Origin: JANQTF01 sp036835375
GTDB taxonomy: Bacteria; Bacteroidota; Bacteroidia; J057
Direction of reading: 5' to 3'
Assembly (NCBI GenBank): GCA_036835375.1
Contig: DAITMB010000069.1
Location: 1-25,970 of the forward strand
Length of the DNA stretch: 25,970 nucleotides
Under the pieces are notes generated by a model. The model ran no database searches. It had not been told where the DNA came from and saw only the letters and a program-made list of their open reading frames with translations. The position numbers and the translations under genes were made by a program. This document shows, piece by piece, positions 1-7,989 of this stretch (position 1 is the stretch's first letter; each line of letters starts with the position of its first letter).

Positions 1-111
1 GACGGCACGCAAGTCGCTGACAACACATGCACTGCTTGCGGGGAAAAAAGCCTGGTGTATCAGGAAGGATGTGTCACTTGCCAGTCTTGTGGTTACAGCA
101 AGTGTGGGTAA
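1..111 (+). CDS. nrdJ: Adenosylcobalamin-dependent (class II) ribonucleotide reductase, C-terminal end
   Basis: Partial gene: only the last 36 codons and a TAA stop are in the window. The peptide has six cysteines arranged CTAC, then EGCVTCQSC, ending GYSKCG. This cysteine-rich tail with a terminal GYSKCG-like sequence is characteristic of B12-dependent ribonucleoside-diphosphate reductases, where C-terminal cysteines re-reduce the active-site disulfide after each turnover. The enzyme makes deoxyribonucleotides in the cytoplasm without needing oxygen. A strong intrinsic terminator follows about 75 bases after the stop, so the gene ends its transcript here. The catalytic domain cannot be inspected, so the call rests on the tail alone; the family is fairly certain, the symbol less so. 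Confidence 0.82.
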   Translation, partial: DGTQVADNTCTACGEKSLVYQEGCVTCQSCGYSKCG

Positions 112-185
112 TCCTTGCTTGGATGCGGGTGGAATTGATAAATCTCCATTCAACCTTCACATCCTTTTCTTGACATCATAAACTT

Positions 186-225
186 AACAGGGCGGACCAG
201 ATTGGGCCGCCCTGTTGCTTTTTTT
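186..225 (+). terminator. Rho-independent terminator of nrdJ
   Basis: A perfect 10-base stem (AACAGGGCGG at 186-195 with CCGCCCTGTT at 207-216), an 11-base loop, then GC and seven T. The T-run lies on the plus-strand side, so it terminates the ribonucleotide reductase transcript. It also shields that transcript from the minus-strand genes converging from the right. Confidence 0.88.
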
Positions 226-336
226 ATAGCATTTCTGGAAGAAAGGTTGAGTAGGAATGGAACACGCAGCGAGGGAGAATGTGCGAAATCAAGCCATTTC
301 CTTTGGGCAAATTTGGTAAACTGTTGTAAAGTGGGA

Positions 337-585
337 TCACAAGCAAGAGTGGGTGGTAATCACTGTTTGTTGCCGAAAGCTGTCAGGGCGAAAGTAAGTA
401 GTATCCACAGGGTGTTCTCTCAGCTCTATCAGGAGTTCATCACAGTATTCCACCAGCGATCTCTTTTCTTCCTCTACGATCTGCCCGTCTTCATACACCA
501 CCACTTGGGCATCGCAAAATCTGCACTCTTCGCAAGAAGAGAGGAGCAGCACGCATAGCAACAAAAGTGAAAAGGACTTCAGCAT
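337..585 (-). CDS. Small cysteine-rich lipoprotein, hypothetical
   Basis: An 82-residue protein. The N-terminus MLKSFS, a leucine-rich core and LLLSSC (Cys18) form a typical signal peptidase II signal with lipobox, so the mature chain should be lipid-anchored in the envelope. Right after the lipidated cysteine come two glutamates and further cysteines (CEECRFC), with two more cysteines near EYC and at the penultimate position. Acidic residues just after the lipid cysteine resemble export signals that send Bacteroidota lipoproteins to the cell surface; this is an inference. I chose the ATG at 585 because it gives a normal-length signal. A TTG at 612 would add nine residues and overlap the stop of the DUF72 gene. 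It is the last gene of a minus-strand run (antiporter, DUF72, lipoprotein). Function unknown. Confidence 0.68.
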   Translation of the reverse strand: MLKSFSLLLLCVLLLSSCEECRFCDAQVVVYEDGQIVEEEKRSLVEYCDELLIELREHPVDTTYFRPDSFRQQTVITTHSCL

Positions 586-608
586 GGGCCGAATAAATCG
601 AGAGACAA

Positions 609-1514
609 TCAAAATAGGGCCAGTTGGCCAGGATCGGGTCGAGAATTTGATGCAGCGATTCTTAGGTCAAAACGCTTGTTCAGGTGCTGGATCCAAAAGT
701 TTGCCAATTCCGATGCCATAAGGTCTTCTGGCTCATGGGGAAACACATATACTTGTTCCAATCCATGTTGTTTCCACTCGCTCAAGCGACCCATCCATGC
801 CATACTTCTGGTATAATCAGTTTCGTGCAAGGCATTCCCCACCAAGCGAATCATCGCAATGCGACTGCTAAGGCTCCCGTGCGAAACGTCCCTTCGACCT
901 GCCACGTCAGTGATCACAGCTCCCACGCCGTGCGTCTCCAGCAAGTCCAACACCTGGGGAAGAAGGCATCTTGATTCGAACCAGTCTGCGTGGCGAAACT
1001 CTACCGCTAGCGGCATCTCTCGCGGCCAGCGTGGCAAAAAGTCCGCTAAATGGGCCATTGACTTGGGGGAAAAGGAGTCGTGCAACTGGACAAAGCAGCA
1101 ACCAAGATGGTCCTCAAATCGTGCAATGGCATTGACAAATTCCGCCAAGTCTTCTTGTACTGAGAGGAGCTTGCGGTAGTGAGAAATGCGCTGTGGGATC
1201 TTTGGGCTAAATCGAAATCCCGGACCTACCATGTCGCGCCACTTCTCGACTTGCGCCACAGTAGGGATGCGATAATGCGTAGAATTCAGCTCAATCCCAT
1301 TGAATGATTTGGCATAATGGTGTAGAAAATCTGCCTGCTTAGTCCCCTTCGGATAGATGTTTCCCAGCCAATCTTTGCTCGCCCACCGCGACAGGCCCAC
1401 ATAGGCCCCGAAGTGCGCAGCAGGCTCACCACCCAGCACCTTGAGGGTTCGCTCAGTCAGCGGCGGCAGGGTAAAATCAACCCCTGAAATATCTTCAAGT
1501 TGACCAAACTTCAT
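609..1514 (-). CDS. DUF72 (YecE-like) family protein
   Basis: A 301-residue protein with the hallmarks of the DUF72 family, a TIM-barrel-like fold of unproven biochemical role. Visible family features are YVGLSRWASKDWLGNIYP near residues 38-55, the FNGIELNSTHYRIP segment, RFSPKIPQRISH, AVEFRHADWF and AVITDVAG. No signal peptide or membrane segment is seen, so it is cytosolic. The last residues are GQLALF; the final five resemble the bacterial sliding-clamp-binding motif QL(S/D)LF. Only three bases separate it from the upstream antiporter gene, so the two are probably cotranscribed. The downstream lipoprotein gene begins 23 bases after the stop, or overlaps it if a TTG start is used. Family assignment is secure; function is open. 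Confidence 0.9.
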   Translation of the reverse strand: MKFGQLEDISGVDFTLPPLTERTLKVLGGEPAAHFGAYVGLSRWASKDWLGNIYPKGTKQADFLHHYAKSFNGIELNSTHYRIPTVAQVEKWRDMVGPGFRFSPKIPQRISHYRKLLSVQEDLAEFVNAIARFEDHLGCCFVQLHDSFSPKSMAHLADFLPRWPREMPLAVEFRHADWFESRCLLPQVLDLLETHGVGAVITDVAGRRDVSHGSLSSRIAMIRLVGNALHETDYTRSMAWMGRLSEWKQHGLEQVYVFPHEPEDLMASELANFWIQHLNKRFDLRIAASNSRPDPGQLALF

Positions 1515-1517
1515 AGA

Positions 1518-3524
1518 TCAAGACAGGGTGAGGTACTTGGCTACGCGCACGATGTTGTCTGGATTTCCAAAGAGGTAGAGCACGTCATCCTGCTGGATTT
1601 CCTCGGCAGGGGTGATTTCAGACAGATAAGCGCCCTCCCGCCGAATCGCCAGCACGGTGATGTTGTAATTGACCCGAAGCCCCGACTCCGCGATGGTCTT
1701 CCCCACGATCTTGTTGCGACCTTGTTGCACCGTGATCGTGGCAATGTCCATATCGGGGATGCTCATCTGCGAAAAAGGATTGGTGAGCACAGGCAAACTC
1801 CGCAGCATCTCATAGTTGCGGGTCCTGATTTGATTGACGAAGCTCTGGATCTCATCATTGGGAACGAGATACTTCTTCAACACGCGCGTAAATATCTCAA
1901 TCGAGGTCTCAAACTCCTCCGGAATGACTTCATCCGCCCCCAACTTGATATTTTCCTCGATCTCGTTGATGTATCGAGTGCGAATAATGATATAGGCAGT
2001 TTTGGTAAATTCGCGCACGCTCCGCACGATTTGCTTGGTGGCTTGGGGAGAAGAGATGGCTACGACCACTACCCTGGCTTTGTGAATTTGGACGTGTTGC
2101 AAAATGATTTCGTCAGAGGCATCACCAAACACATAAGGACTGTTGTTTTCCTTAGCGATCTTGATCGCTTGTGGATCCAGCTCAATGACGATGTAGGGAA
2201 TATTGGCCTGAAAAGCAGCTTTAGCTACATTCTGGCCATTGATACCATACCCAATGATCACCACATGATCTCGCAAATCTTCGTGAAGGGATTCGTTATG
2301 TTCCAGCGTTTCTTTTTGGCGTGTGATGGAATCAATCCCTCTCCTCACAGGAGAGGGCACGGGTGTCTTCATGATCAGCCGGGTAATTGCTGGGGCATTT
2401 GCGATGACAAAGGGAGTAGCGCCCATCGAGATGATCGAGATCGAAAGGAAATATTGGTAAATGTCATTCGTCAGCAAATCGTAGGACATTCCCGTAGCGG
2501 AGAGCAGAAAGGCAAATTCGCCTACTTGAAACAAAGAGAGAGCTGTGATGAAAATCGTTTTGCGTGGGTAGCGCAACACGAGGACTGTCACGGCAATGAT
2601 GACCGCCTTCAGCACCATTACACTCACAGAAAGAAGGAGGATGATCCCAATGTGAGCGAAGAAAAACTCGAGATCGAGCAGCATGCCCACTGACACAAAG
2701 AAGAAGCTGATGAAGATTTCTCGAAATGGAAGAATGTTGGCCGTGGCTTGGTGGCTATAGTCTGATTCGGAAATAATCAGGCCCGCAAAAAAAGCACCCA
2801 GCGCCAGTGATAGCCCCACCGAGGAGGTGAGCCATGCCGTAGCGAAGCAGATCACGACCACGGTGAGAATGAATAGTTCGCGGCTTTTGGTCCGCACCAC
2901 CAGCGTGAACAGGGTAGGGACCACATATCGCGCCAGCAAAATGACCACCCCGATGATCCCCACTACTTTCACCACCAACCAAGTCAATTCGACCAAAGGG
3001 TCTTCCATCTCCCCGGCGAGGAGCGGAGTGACTAGCATCATGAGTACCACCACAATATCCTGAAAGATCAAAATGGCTACCGAGACGCGTCCGTGTGGCG
3101 AGGAAAGTTCTCCCCTTTCTTGAAGCATTTTCAGGACGATAGCCGTGCTGCTCATTGACAGCAAAAAGCCCAGAAATATCGCAGACTGAATGGGAATTCC
3201 AGCCCAGTAGGCTACCAAGGTGGTGAGGCCGATCGTGCCACCCACCTGCATCAGCCCCCCCCACAAGACAGTATTTTTGACAGAAGCCAATCCCTTGAGA
3301 GAGAATTCGATCCCAATCACGAACAGCAAAAAGATGATTCCGATTTCAGATAGTAGCTCCACTTCGTGGGTCGCCCTCACCAAGTTGATCCCATGAGGAC
3401 CCGCAATGATTCCTGTCAGCAAAAACCCCAGAATGGAAGGGAGCTTCAACTTTTGAAACAAAAGAATGATCAGGACTGACAGGCCAAGGATGATGACAAT
3501 GTCGGGTAGAATAGGAAGCTCCAT
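1518..3524 (-). CDS. CPA2-family monovalent cation/proton antiporter with TrkA-N and TrkA-C domains (KefB/KefC type)
   Basis: A 668-residue integral membrane protein. Residues 1-385 form about 12 hydrophobic segments of a Na/H-exchanger-type transporter and include the Kef-like FQD motif at 154-156. Residues 420-545 are a Rossmann RCK/TrkA-N domain with GYGINGQNVA at 425-434 and a conserved acidic residue at Glu448. Residues 585-668 are a TrkA-C ligand-sensing domain. Such proteins export K+ or Na+ in exchange for H+ and are gated by nucleotides or other ligands bound to the RCK part. Length and domain order match full-size family members and nothing is missing. It is the first gene of a minus-strand unit with DUF72 three bases downstream. 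A 9-base direct repeat lies 84-114 bases upstream. Ion specificity cannot be read from the sequence. Confidence 0.93.
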   Translation of the reverse strand: MELPILPDIVIILGLSVLIILLFQKLKLPSILGFLLTGIIAGPHGINLVRATHEVELLSEIGIIFLLFVIGIEFSLKGLASVKNTVLWGGLMQVGGTIGLTTLVAYWAGIPIQSAIFLGFLLSMSSTAIVLKMLQERGELSSPHGRVSVAILIFQDIVVVLMMLVTPLLAGEMEDPLVELTWLVVKVVGIIGVVILLARYVVPTLFTLVVRTKSRELFILTVVVICFATAWLTSSVGLSLALGAFFAGLIISESDYSHQATANILPFREIFISFFFVSVGMLLDLEFFFAHIGIILLLSVSVMVLKAVIIAVTVLVLRYPRKTIFITALSLFQVGEFAFLLSATGMSYDLLTNDIYQYFLSISIISMGATPFVIANAPAITRLIMKTPVPSPVRRGIDSITRQKETLEHNESLHEDLRDHVVIIGYGINGQNVAKAAFQANIPYIVIELDPQAIKIAKENNSPYVFGDASDEIILQHVQIHKARVVVVAISSPQATKQIVRSVREFTKTAYIIIRTRYINEIEENIKLGADEVIPEEFETSIEIFTRVLKKYLVPNDEIQSFVNQIRTRNYEMLRSLPVLTNPFSQMSIPDMDIATITVQQGRNKIVGKTIAESGLRVNYNITVLAIRREGAYLSEITPAEEIQQDDVLYLFGNPDNIVRVAKYLTLS

Positions 3525-3607
3525 AAAGTAAAAGGTGCTGCGTGCGGAAGAAAAAATGAAGAAGAAGCCGGGAAAAGAATACGTAACCCGTTATTAGGCA
3601 AGCTGAG

Positions 3608-3638
3608 ATCTGGTCAATCTAGCAAATGAATCTGGTCA
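3608..3638. repeat. Two 9-base direct repeats spaced 22 bases apart upstream of the antiporter gene
   Basis: ATCTGGTCA occurs at 3608-3616 and again at 3630-3638. The 22-base period is two turns of the DNA helix, as expected for two protein sites on one face. The pair lies in the 181-base gap between argH and the antiporter gene, where a promoter for the latter should be. It may be a regulator site or coincidence. Confidence 0.35.
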
Positions 3639-3705
3639 TCGTCACATCGAATCATTATACTCATCGTCTGTTTGAGTAGGTGGAATGACCGGCGCGCGAA
3701 AAAAT

Positions 3706-5040
3706 TTACGGATTCAACAACCGTTTGTGCGCTTCGTTCAACGAGATAGCAGACATACTGTTGATGGCCTGATCCATTTTCAAGCGAATTTCCTGGGTAC
3801 ACAATTGACCGATACTCCCTTCGTGAGTATGGCGTAGCTCGCGCGATGGGTGAAATTCACCTCGCTCAATCACCTCCCCCACCTTTCGATATGCTTCCCG
3901 AAAGGGGACTCCGGCGATGACCTCCGCATTCACGGCTTCTACGCTGAAGAGGTAGTCATACATCGGCGATTCGAGGATGTCGTGTCTCACTTCCAGCTTC
4001 GACACCATAAAGTCCGTCATGGCGAGGCAGGCTTCCAGCGAATCGATGGCTGGGAGCAGCACCTCCTTGGTGAGTTGCAAGTCGCGATGATAGCCGGAAG
4101 GAAGGTTGGTTGTGATCAGACTTAGCTCACCCGGTAGAGATTGCAGGCGATTGCTGCGCGCTCGCAAAATTTCAAATACGTCGGGGTTCTTTTTGTGAGG
4201 CATGATGCTGCTGCCTGTTGTGAGCTCCTTTGGGAGCGTCAGAAATCCGAAATTTTGGCTCATGTACAGGCACACATCGCTGGCCAGCTTGTTGAGCGTT
4301 GTAGCGAGAGCGGAGATAGCAAAGCTGAATATTTTTTCTGTTTTGCCGCGCCCCATCTGTGCATATACCACATTGAAAGCCAGCGTGTCGAAGCCCAGCA
4401 AGCGTGTCGTTTGGCCGCGGTCTAGCGGAAAAGATGATCCATACCCAGCAGCAGAACCGAGTGGATTTTGCATCGAAGCCTTCCAGGCCGTAGCCAAGAG
4501 GTGCACATCGTCCACCAATGCTTCGGCATAGGCACCAAACCACAATCCAAAAGAAGAAGGCATCGCCACCTGAAAGTGAGTATAGCCCGGTAAAAGAACC
4601 TCGCGATATTTCTCACTCTGCGCCTGAAGGGTAGCGAAGAGTCGCTCCACCCCAGCAAGGATGGATTGAAGACGATGCAGGAAAAAAAGCTTGAGGTCCA
4701 CCAGCACCTGATCGTTGCGCGAACGGCCTGCATGGACCTTTTTGCCAAGATCGCCCAGCTTACGGGTGAGCATCAATTCTACCTGCGAGTGAATGTCTTC
4801 TACACCCGCTTCAATAGGCAGAGCTTGTTGCAAGCTAAGGCCGTGCAGATCGCGAAGCGCATCGTTGAGCGCCTTCCATTCTGCTGTGGGCAGCAACCCA
4901 ATGTCTCGCAGCATGATGATGTGGGCCATCGTGCCCAAAATGTCCCAAGGGGCGAGCACTTCGTCCAATTCGCGATCACGGCCCACGGTGAACTGTTCCA
5001 TGGCCTGATCGACCTGATAGCCTTTATCCCAAAGTTTCAT
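3706..5040 (-). CDS. argH: Argininosuccinate lyase
   Basis: A 444-residue enzyme that splits argininosuccinate into arginine and fumarate, the last step of arginine synthesis. Signatures of the aspartase/fumarase superfamily are clear: GRSRNDQV at 105-112, YTHFQ with His155, and the mobile catalytic loop TGSSIMPHKKNPD at 275-287, whose serines serve the catalytic step. The length is near the family norm. I chose the ATG at 5040 (MKLWDKG), where family members usually begin; the frame stays open for seven more codons to 5061, which look non-coding. No other arginine genes are in the window, so argH stands apart from any arg cluster here. The gap to the downstream antiporter gene is 181 bases and shows no terminator. 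Confidence 0.95.
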   Translation of the reverse strand: MKLWDKGYQVDQAMEQFTVGRDRELDEVLAPWDILGTMAHIIMLRDIGLLPTAEWKALNDALRDLHGLSLQQALPIEAGVEDIHSQVELMLTRKLGDLGKKVHAGRSRNDQVLVDLKLFFLHRLQSILAGVERLFATLQAQSEKYREVLLPGYTHFQVAMPSSFGLWFGAYAEALVDDVHLLATAWKASMQNPLGSAAGYGSSFPLDRGQTTRLLGFDTLAFNVVYAQMGRGKTEKIFSFAISALATTLNKLASDVCLYMSQNFGFLTLPKELTTGSSIMPHKKNPDVFEILRARSNRLQSLPGELSLITTNLPSGYHRDLQLTKEVLLPAIDSLEACLAMTDFMVSKLEVRHDILESPMYDYLFSVEAVNAEVIAGVPFREAYRKVGEVIERGEFHPSRELRHTHEGSIGQLCTQEIRLKMDQAINSMSAISLNEAHKRLLNP

Positions 5041-5208
5041 ATGGCGTGGTTCTAGGGGCAAATTTCACATTTCTAGCTGTCAGGGCAAGCGTTGACTTCA
5101 TCCGAACGCATATATTTGTTCAGCAAGCTGGTGGTTTGGATCAAATATTCTCGCACACCACTGGGGCATAGCACATTCATTCTCTGGCAGATTTTCTGCC
5201 CTGCGCAC

Positions 5209-5239
5209 TTTGATGTGTATTTTTGGTATGCTAATTTTT
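5209..5239 (+). promoter_or_regulatory. Candidate Bacteroidota promoter for the DUF486 gene
   Basis: TTTG at 5209-5212, a 19-base spacer, then TAATTTTT at 5232-5239. This fits TTTG-N19-TAnnTTTG with one mismatch. The -7 box ends only four bases before the ATG at 5244, so the transcript would be leaderless or nearly so. A second match to the -7 element alone (TATATTTG) is at 5111-5118 and is an alternative start site. Confidence 0.3.
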
Positions 5240-5243
5240 TGAT

Positions 5244-5612
5244 ATGCGTATTTTTCAAACCATTCTACTGTTGGTGTTCTCAAATGCTTTTATGACCCTG
5301 GCTTGGTATGGACACTTGAAATTTAAAGATTGGAAGGCCTTCGCTGGTTTGGGATTGGGAGCCATCATTCTGATCAGCTGGGGCATCGCCTTCTTCGAAT
5401 ACATGCTGCAAGTACCTGCCAACCGCATCGGTTATCAGGGGCACGGTGGCCCTTTTTCACTCGTAGAGCTAAAGGTGATTCAAGAAGTGCTCAGCTTATT
5501 GGTGTTCATGGTATTTACCTTGCTCGTGTTTCGAAACGAAGCCTTAAAATGGAATCATCTCGCAGGATTTGCTTGCCTCGTGTTGGCGGTGTATTTCGTT
5601 TTTAAGAAATAG
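5244..5612 (+). CDS. DMT-family small membrane protein (DUF486)
   Basis: A 122-residue protein with four predicted membrane helices at about residues 3-20, 28-49, 75-97 and 102-119. The segments FMTLAWYGHLKFK, WGIAFFEYMLQVPANRIGY and GPFSLVELKVIQEV are typical of the DUF486 family, annotated as four-helix relatives of drug/metabolite transporters. It sits in the cytoplasmic membrane; no substrate is known for the family. Start ATG fits the beginning of the first helix. It is monocistronic in appearance: divergent from argH by about 200 bases and 235 bases upstream of the RNA helicase gene. The following gap holds an imperfect hairpin near 5667-5687 but no clear T-run next to it. Confidence 0.88.
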   Translation: MRIFQTILLLVFSNAFMTLAWYGHLKFKDWKAFAGLGLGAIILISWGIAFFEYMLQVPANRIGYQGHGGPFSLVELKVIQEVLSLLVFMVFTLLVFRNEALKWNHLAGFACLVLAVYFVFKK

Positions 5613-5750
5613 TTCATCCACTCCCCGCTTCACCAGGCTCCCTACCAGTAACACTCAACTCAAAACCCGAATCGGTATCGATTTCGGTGTAAGCCCATCA
5701 CCTTTATTTTTCTTTTTTATAAAAAATAGGGATTACCAATTAAATAATCA

Positions 5751-5758
5751 TACCTTTG
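5751..5758 (+). promoter_or_regulatory. Bacteroidota -7 element (TAnnTTTG) upstream of the DEAD-box helicase gene
   Basis: TACCTTTG is an exact match to the TAnnTTTG element recognised by the primary sigma factor of this phylum and is set in an A/T-rich stretch. No TTTG is present at the matching -33 distance, so support is partial. Transcription would begin near 5764, giving a leader of roughly 84 bases before the ATG at 5848. Confidence 0.42.
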
Positions 5759-5847
5759 CACCAGAATTTTTCATGATCCTTCCCGTGTTCCAAACGTGGC
5801 GCTTTTGAGGCTATGATTGCTGGAATCAGTGAAGGTAACCTCAAAGT

Positions 5848-7596
5848 ATGACCACATTTGCTTCGCTGGGCCTCTCGCCAAGCATCCTACAAGCCGTGTC
5901 CGCTCTCGGCTTCGAAACTCCTACCCCTATCCAAGTGCAGGCGATCCCTGCCATTCTAGAAAGTGGCAGAGACGTGATAGCGCTCGCCCAAACTGGAACT
6001 GGCAAGACTGCTGCCTTCGGACTCCCGCTGCTTCAGCAGATTGATCCCTCCCTTGTATTGCCACAGGCGCTTATTTTGTCCCCCACCCGGGAACTAGCCA
6101 TCCAAATCACAAAAGATCTGGAAGGATTTGGCAAATTTTTGCCCAAAATGCACACTGTTGCCGTCTATGGTGGCGCTAATATCAGCAACCAGATTCAGGC
6201 ACTTCGCAAAGGAGCCCACATCGTCGTAGCAACCCCAGGCCGTGCACTTGACCTGATTGAGCGCCGCAAACTCGACCTCTCAGCTATCCGGTTTGTAGTC
6301 CTGGATGAAGCCGATGAAATGTTGAACATGGGATTTCAGCAGGATCTCAACGCGATTTTGTCGGAAACCCCTTCCGAAAAGCAGACCCTGCTCTTCTCCG
6401 CCACCATGGCGCCTGAGGTGCAGCGCATCGCGAAGGACTATATGAGCAATCCAACAGAGATTTCTGTGGGAGCCCGCAATTCTGGCTCGGTGAATGTGAC
6501 CCACGAATTCTACCAAGTCCAAGCCCGTGACCGTTATGAAGCGCTCAAGCGGATTGTGGCCATGCAGGTCGGATTTTATGGCATCGTGTTTTGTCGCACC
6601 CGCCGCGAATCCAAAGACCTTGCTCGTCAACTCAGCCAGGATGGATATCCTGCCGATGCACTCAATGGTGACCTGTCGCAGTCGCAGCGGGACGAAGTGA
6701 TGGACGCCTTTCGGGAACGTCGCGTCACGATTTTGGTCGCTACCGATGTTGCTGCCAGAGGAATTGACGTGAATGACCTCACTCACGTCGTGAACTACGA
6801 ATTGCCAGATGATTTGGAATCCTACATTCACCGCAGTGGCCGCACAGGCCGTGCAGGAAAAAATGGGATCTCTATTTCCATCATCAATCGTCGCGAATCG
6901 CACAAAATCAAGGCCCTTGAGAAAATGTCTAAGCAAGCCTTTGTCAAAAAGCTCGTTCCGAGTGGACAAGAGCTTTGTGAAGCGCGCCTTTTCTCACTCG
7001 TCGATAACATCGTCAAAGAAGAAGTGGACACAGCTCTGCTGTCGGTCTATATGGATCAGGTTCACAGCAAGCTGGATGGGTTGAGCAAGGAAGATTTGAT
7101 CCAGAAGCTTCTCTCAATGGAGTTTCACCGCCTGCTCTCCGACTATCGCAGCGCCCCAGATTTGAACGAGACACCACGCCGGGATGAGTATTCCTCCGCA
7201 AGCAGTGGAAGACGTACAGAAATGGAGTATGTGGCCTATCAAATCAACATCGGTATGCAGCAGCAGATCAATCCTGCCAGACTCATGGGGTTGATCAACC
7301 AAGAGCTGCCAGCCAGGCTGCGATTTGGCCGCATTGAGATTCACAGAAACAAAACATTCTTCGAACTGGAGCGCCACGCTGGGCTGGATTTGGAGAGGGT
7401 GCTTTCCGGAACCGAATTCAGCGGAATTCCCATCACTGTCTCACAGACAGCCTCGGTGGAGCCAGCCTTCGACCGGAAGAAAAAATACGTGCCAAGCGGC
7501 AATTCCTACGGAAATCCTAAGGAAAGCCAAAGTTATGGCAACAGAGACGACAACAACAAAAAGCGCTATCCTAAGCGCAAGCGCATTGTGACCTAG
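5848..7596 (+). CDS. deaD: DEAD-box ATP-dependent RNA helicase, DeaD/CsdA type
   Basis: A 582-residue RNA helicase with all core motifs: Q motif at about 23-32 (FETPTPIQVQ), motif I AQTGTGKT at 47-54, PTREL at 79-83, TPGR at 129-132, DEAD at 153-156, SAT at 184-186, ARGID, and HRSGRTGRAGKNG. After the helicase core a DbpA-type RNA-binding domain follows, around 460-540, containing MEYVAYQINIG and RIEIHRNKTFFELE. The tail of about 40 residues is basic and rich in Asn, Lys, Arg and Tyr, suited to unspecific RNA binding. Enzymes of this architecture remodel RNA in ribosome assembly and cold adaptation. The ATG at 5848 precedes the Q motif by the usual distance. It is a single-gene unit closed by a terminator at 7664. 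DeaD/CsdA is preferred over DbpA from the length and tail. Confidence 0.93.
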   Translation: MTTFASLGLSPSILQAVSALGFETPTPIQVQAIPAILESGRDVIALAQTGTGKTAAFGLPLLQQIDPSLVLPQALILSPTRELAIQITKDLEGFGKFLPKMHTVAVYGGANISNQIQALRKGAHIVVATPGRALDLIERRKLDLSAIRFVVLDEADEMLNMGFQQDLNAILSETPSEKQTLLFSATMAPEVQRIAKDYMSNPTEISVGARNSGSVNVTHEFYQVQARDRYEALKRIVAMQVGFYGIVFCRTRRESKDLARQLSQDGYPADALNGDLSQSQRDEVMDAFRERRVTILVATDVAARGIDVNDLTHVVNYELPDDLESYIHRSGRTGRAGKNGISISIINRRESHKIKALEKMSKQAFVKKLVPSGQELCEARLFSLVDNIVKEEVDTALLSVYMDQVHSKLDGLSKEDLIQKLLSMEFHRLLSDYRSAPDLNETPRRDEYSSASSGRRTEMEYVAYQINIGMQQQINPARLMGLINQELPARLRFGRIEIHRNKTFFELERHAGLDLERVLSGTEFSGIPITVSQTASVEPAFDRKKKYVPSGNSYGNPKESQSYGNRDDNNKKRYPKRKRIVT

Positions 7597-7663
7597 GCAA
7601 AGGAGTTGCACACGCTCAGCGTTCTGCAATCATCCTTACCTTTCTAGGGTCTTCGCACACCTG

Positions 7664-7702
7664 ATCGCAGGGCAGCCAAGTTGGTTTCCCTGCGATTTTT
7701 TT
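7664..7702 (+). terminator. Rho-independent terminator after the DEAD-box helicase gene
   Basis: Perfect 9-base stem ATCGCAGGG (7664-7672) and CCCTGCGAT (7688-7696), with the final T starting a run of seven T. The loop carries a smaller inverted repeat (CCAA/TTGG). It lies 67 bases after the helicase stop. Confidence 0.85.
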
Positions 7703-7989
7703 CTCTTTAGAAGGTCGCATCTTGATCGAGAGCCTGGAAAAGTCGCTCCTTCCTTTGCTCATGAATTCAACATCTGGTTGATCAGAACTGTAGAATCATG
7801 GTCGTAGGGTGCTGGGATAGGTCAAATAGCTCCTCTTTAGCAAGGAAATGCGCCATGGACTCCATGCTAATTTAAAGGTTGTAACTCAGATCGCTGGCAG
7901 TCCTCAAGGAAAATTACTTACATTCAAAATTCACTTGCTAAACGATTCTATCCATCAGTGCCCCACGTTCACCCTTAGATCGTATCGAT
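7703..7989. other. Gene-free stretch between helicase terminator and histidine kinase
   Basis: Together with the terminator this makes a 393-base gap between genes. I find no convincing reading frame, RNA gene, repeat or consensus promoter in it. A short frame at 7848-8075 runs into the kinase gene in another frame and shows no protein-like composition. The kinase frame is open from 7942, just after a TAA at 7939. Confidence 0.5.

Noticed and set aside
202..558. Plus-strand frame of 118 codons over the lipoprotein gene
   Set aside because: Starts inside the nrdJ terminator and runs antisense to a gene with a good lipobox.
973..982. GGTTCGAATC on the minus strand, like a tRNA T-loop
   Set aside because: It lies in the DUF72 coding sequence (Trp-Phe-Glu-Ser) and no acceptor or anticodon arms flank it.
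1500..2693. Open frame of 397 codons on the plus strand opposite the antiporter gene
   Set aside because: It is wholly antisense to a well-supported membrane protein; the predicted chain is rich in His, Arg and Asp without domains or hydrophobic pattern, as expected for a mirror frame.
6280..6969. Open frame of 229 codons on the minus strand inside the DEAD-box gene
   Set aside because: Overlaps the helicase core, whose motifs are intact; no recognisable protein.
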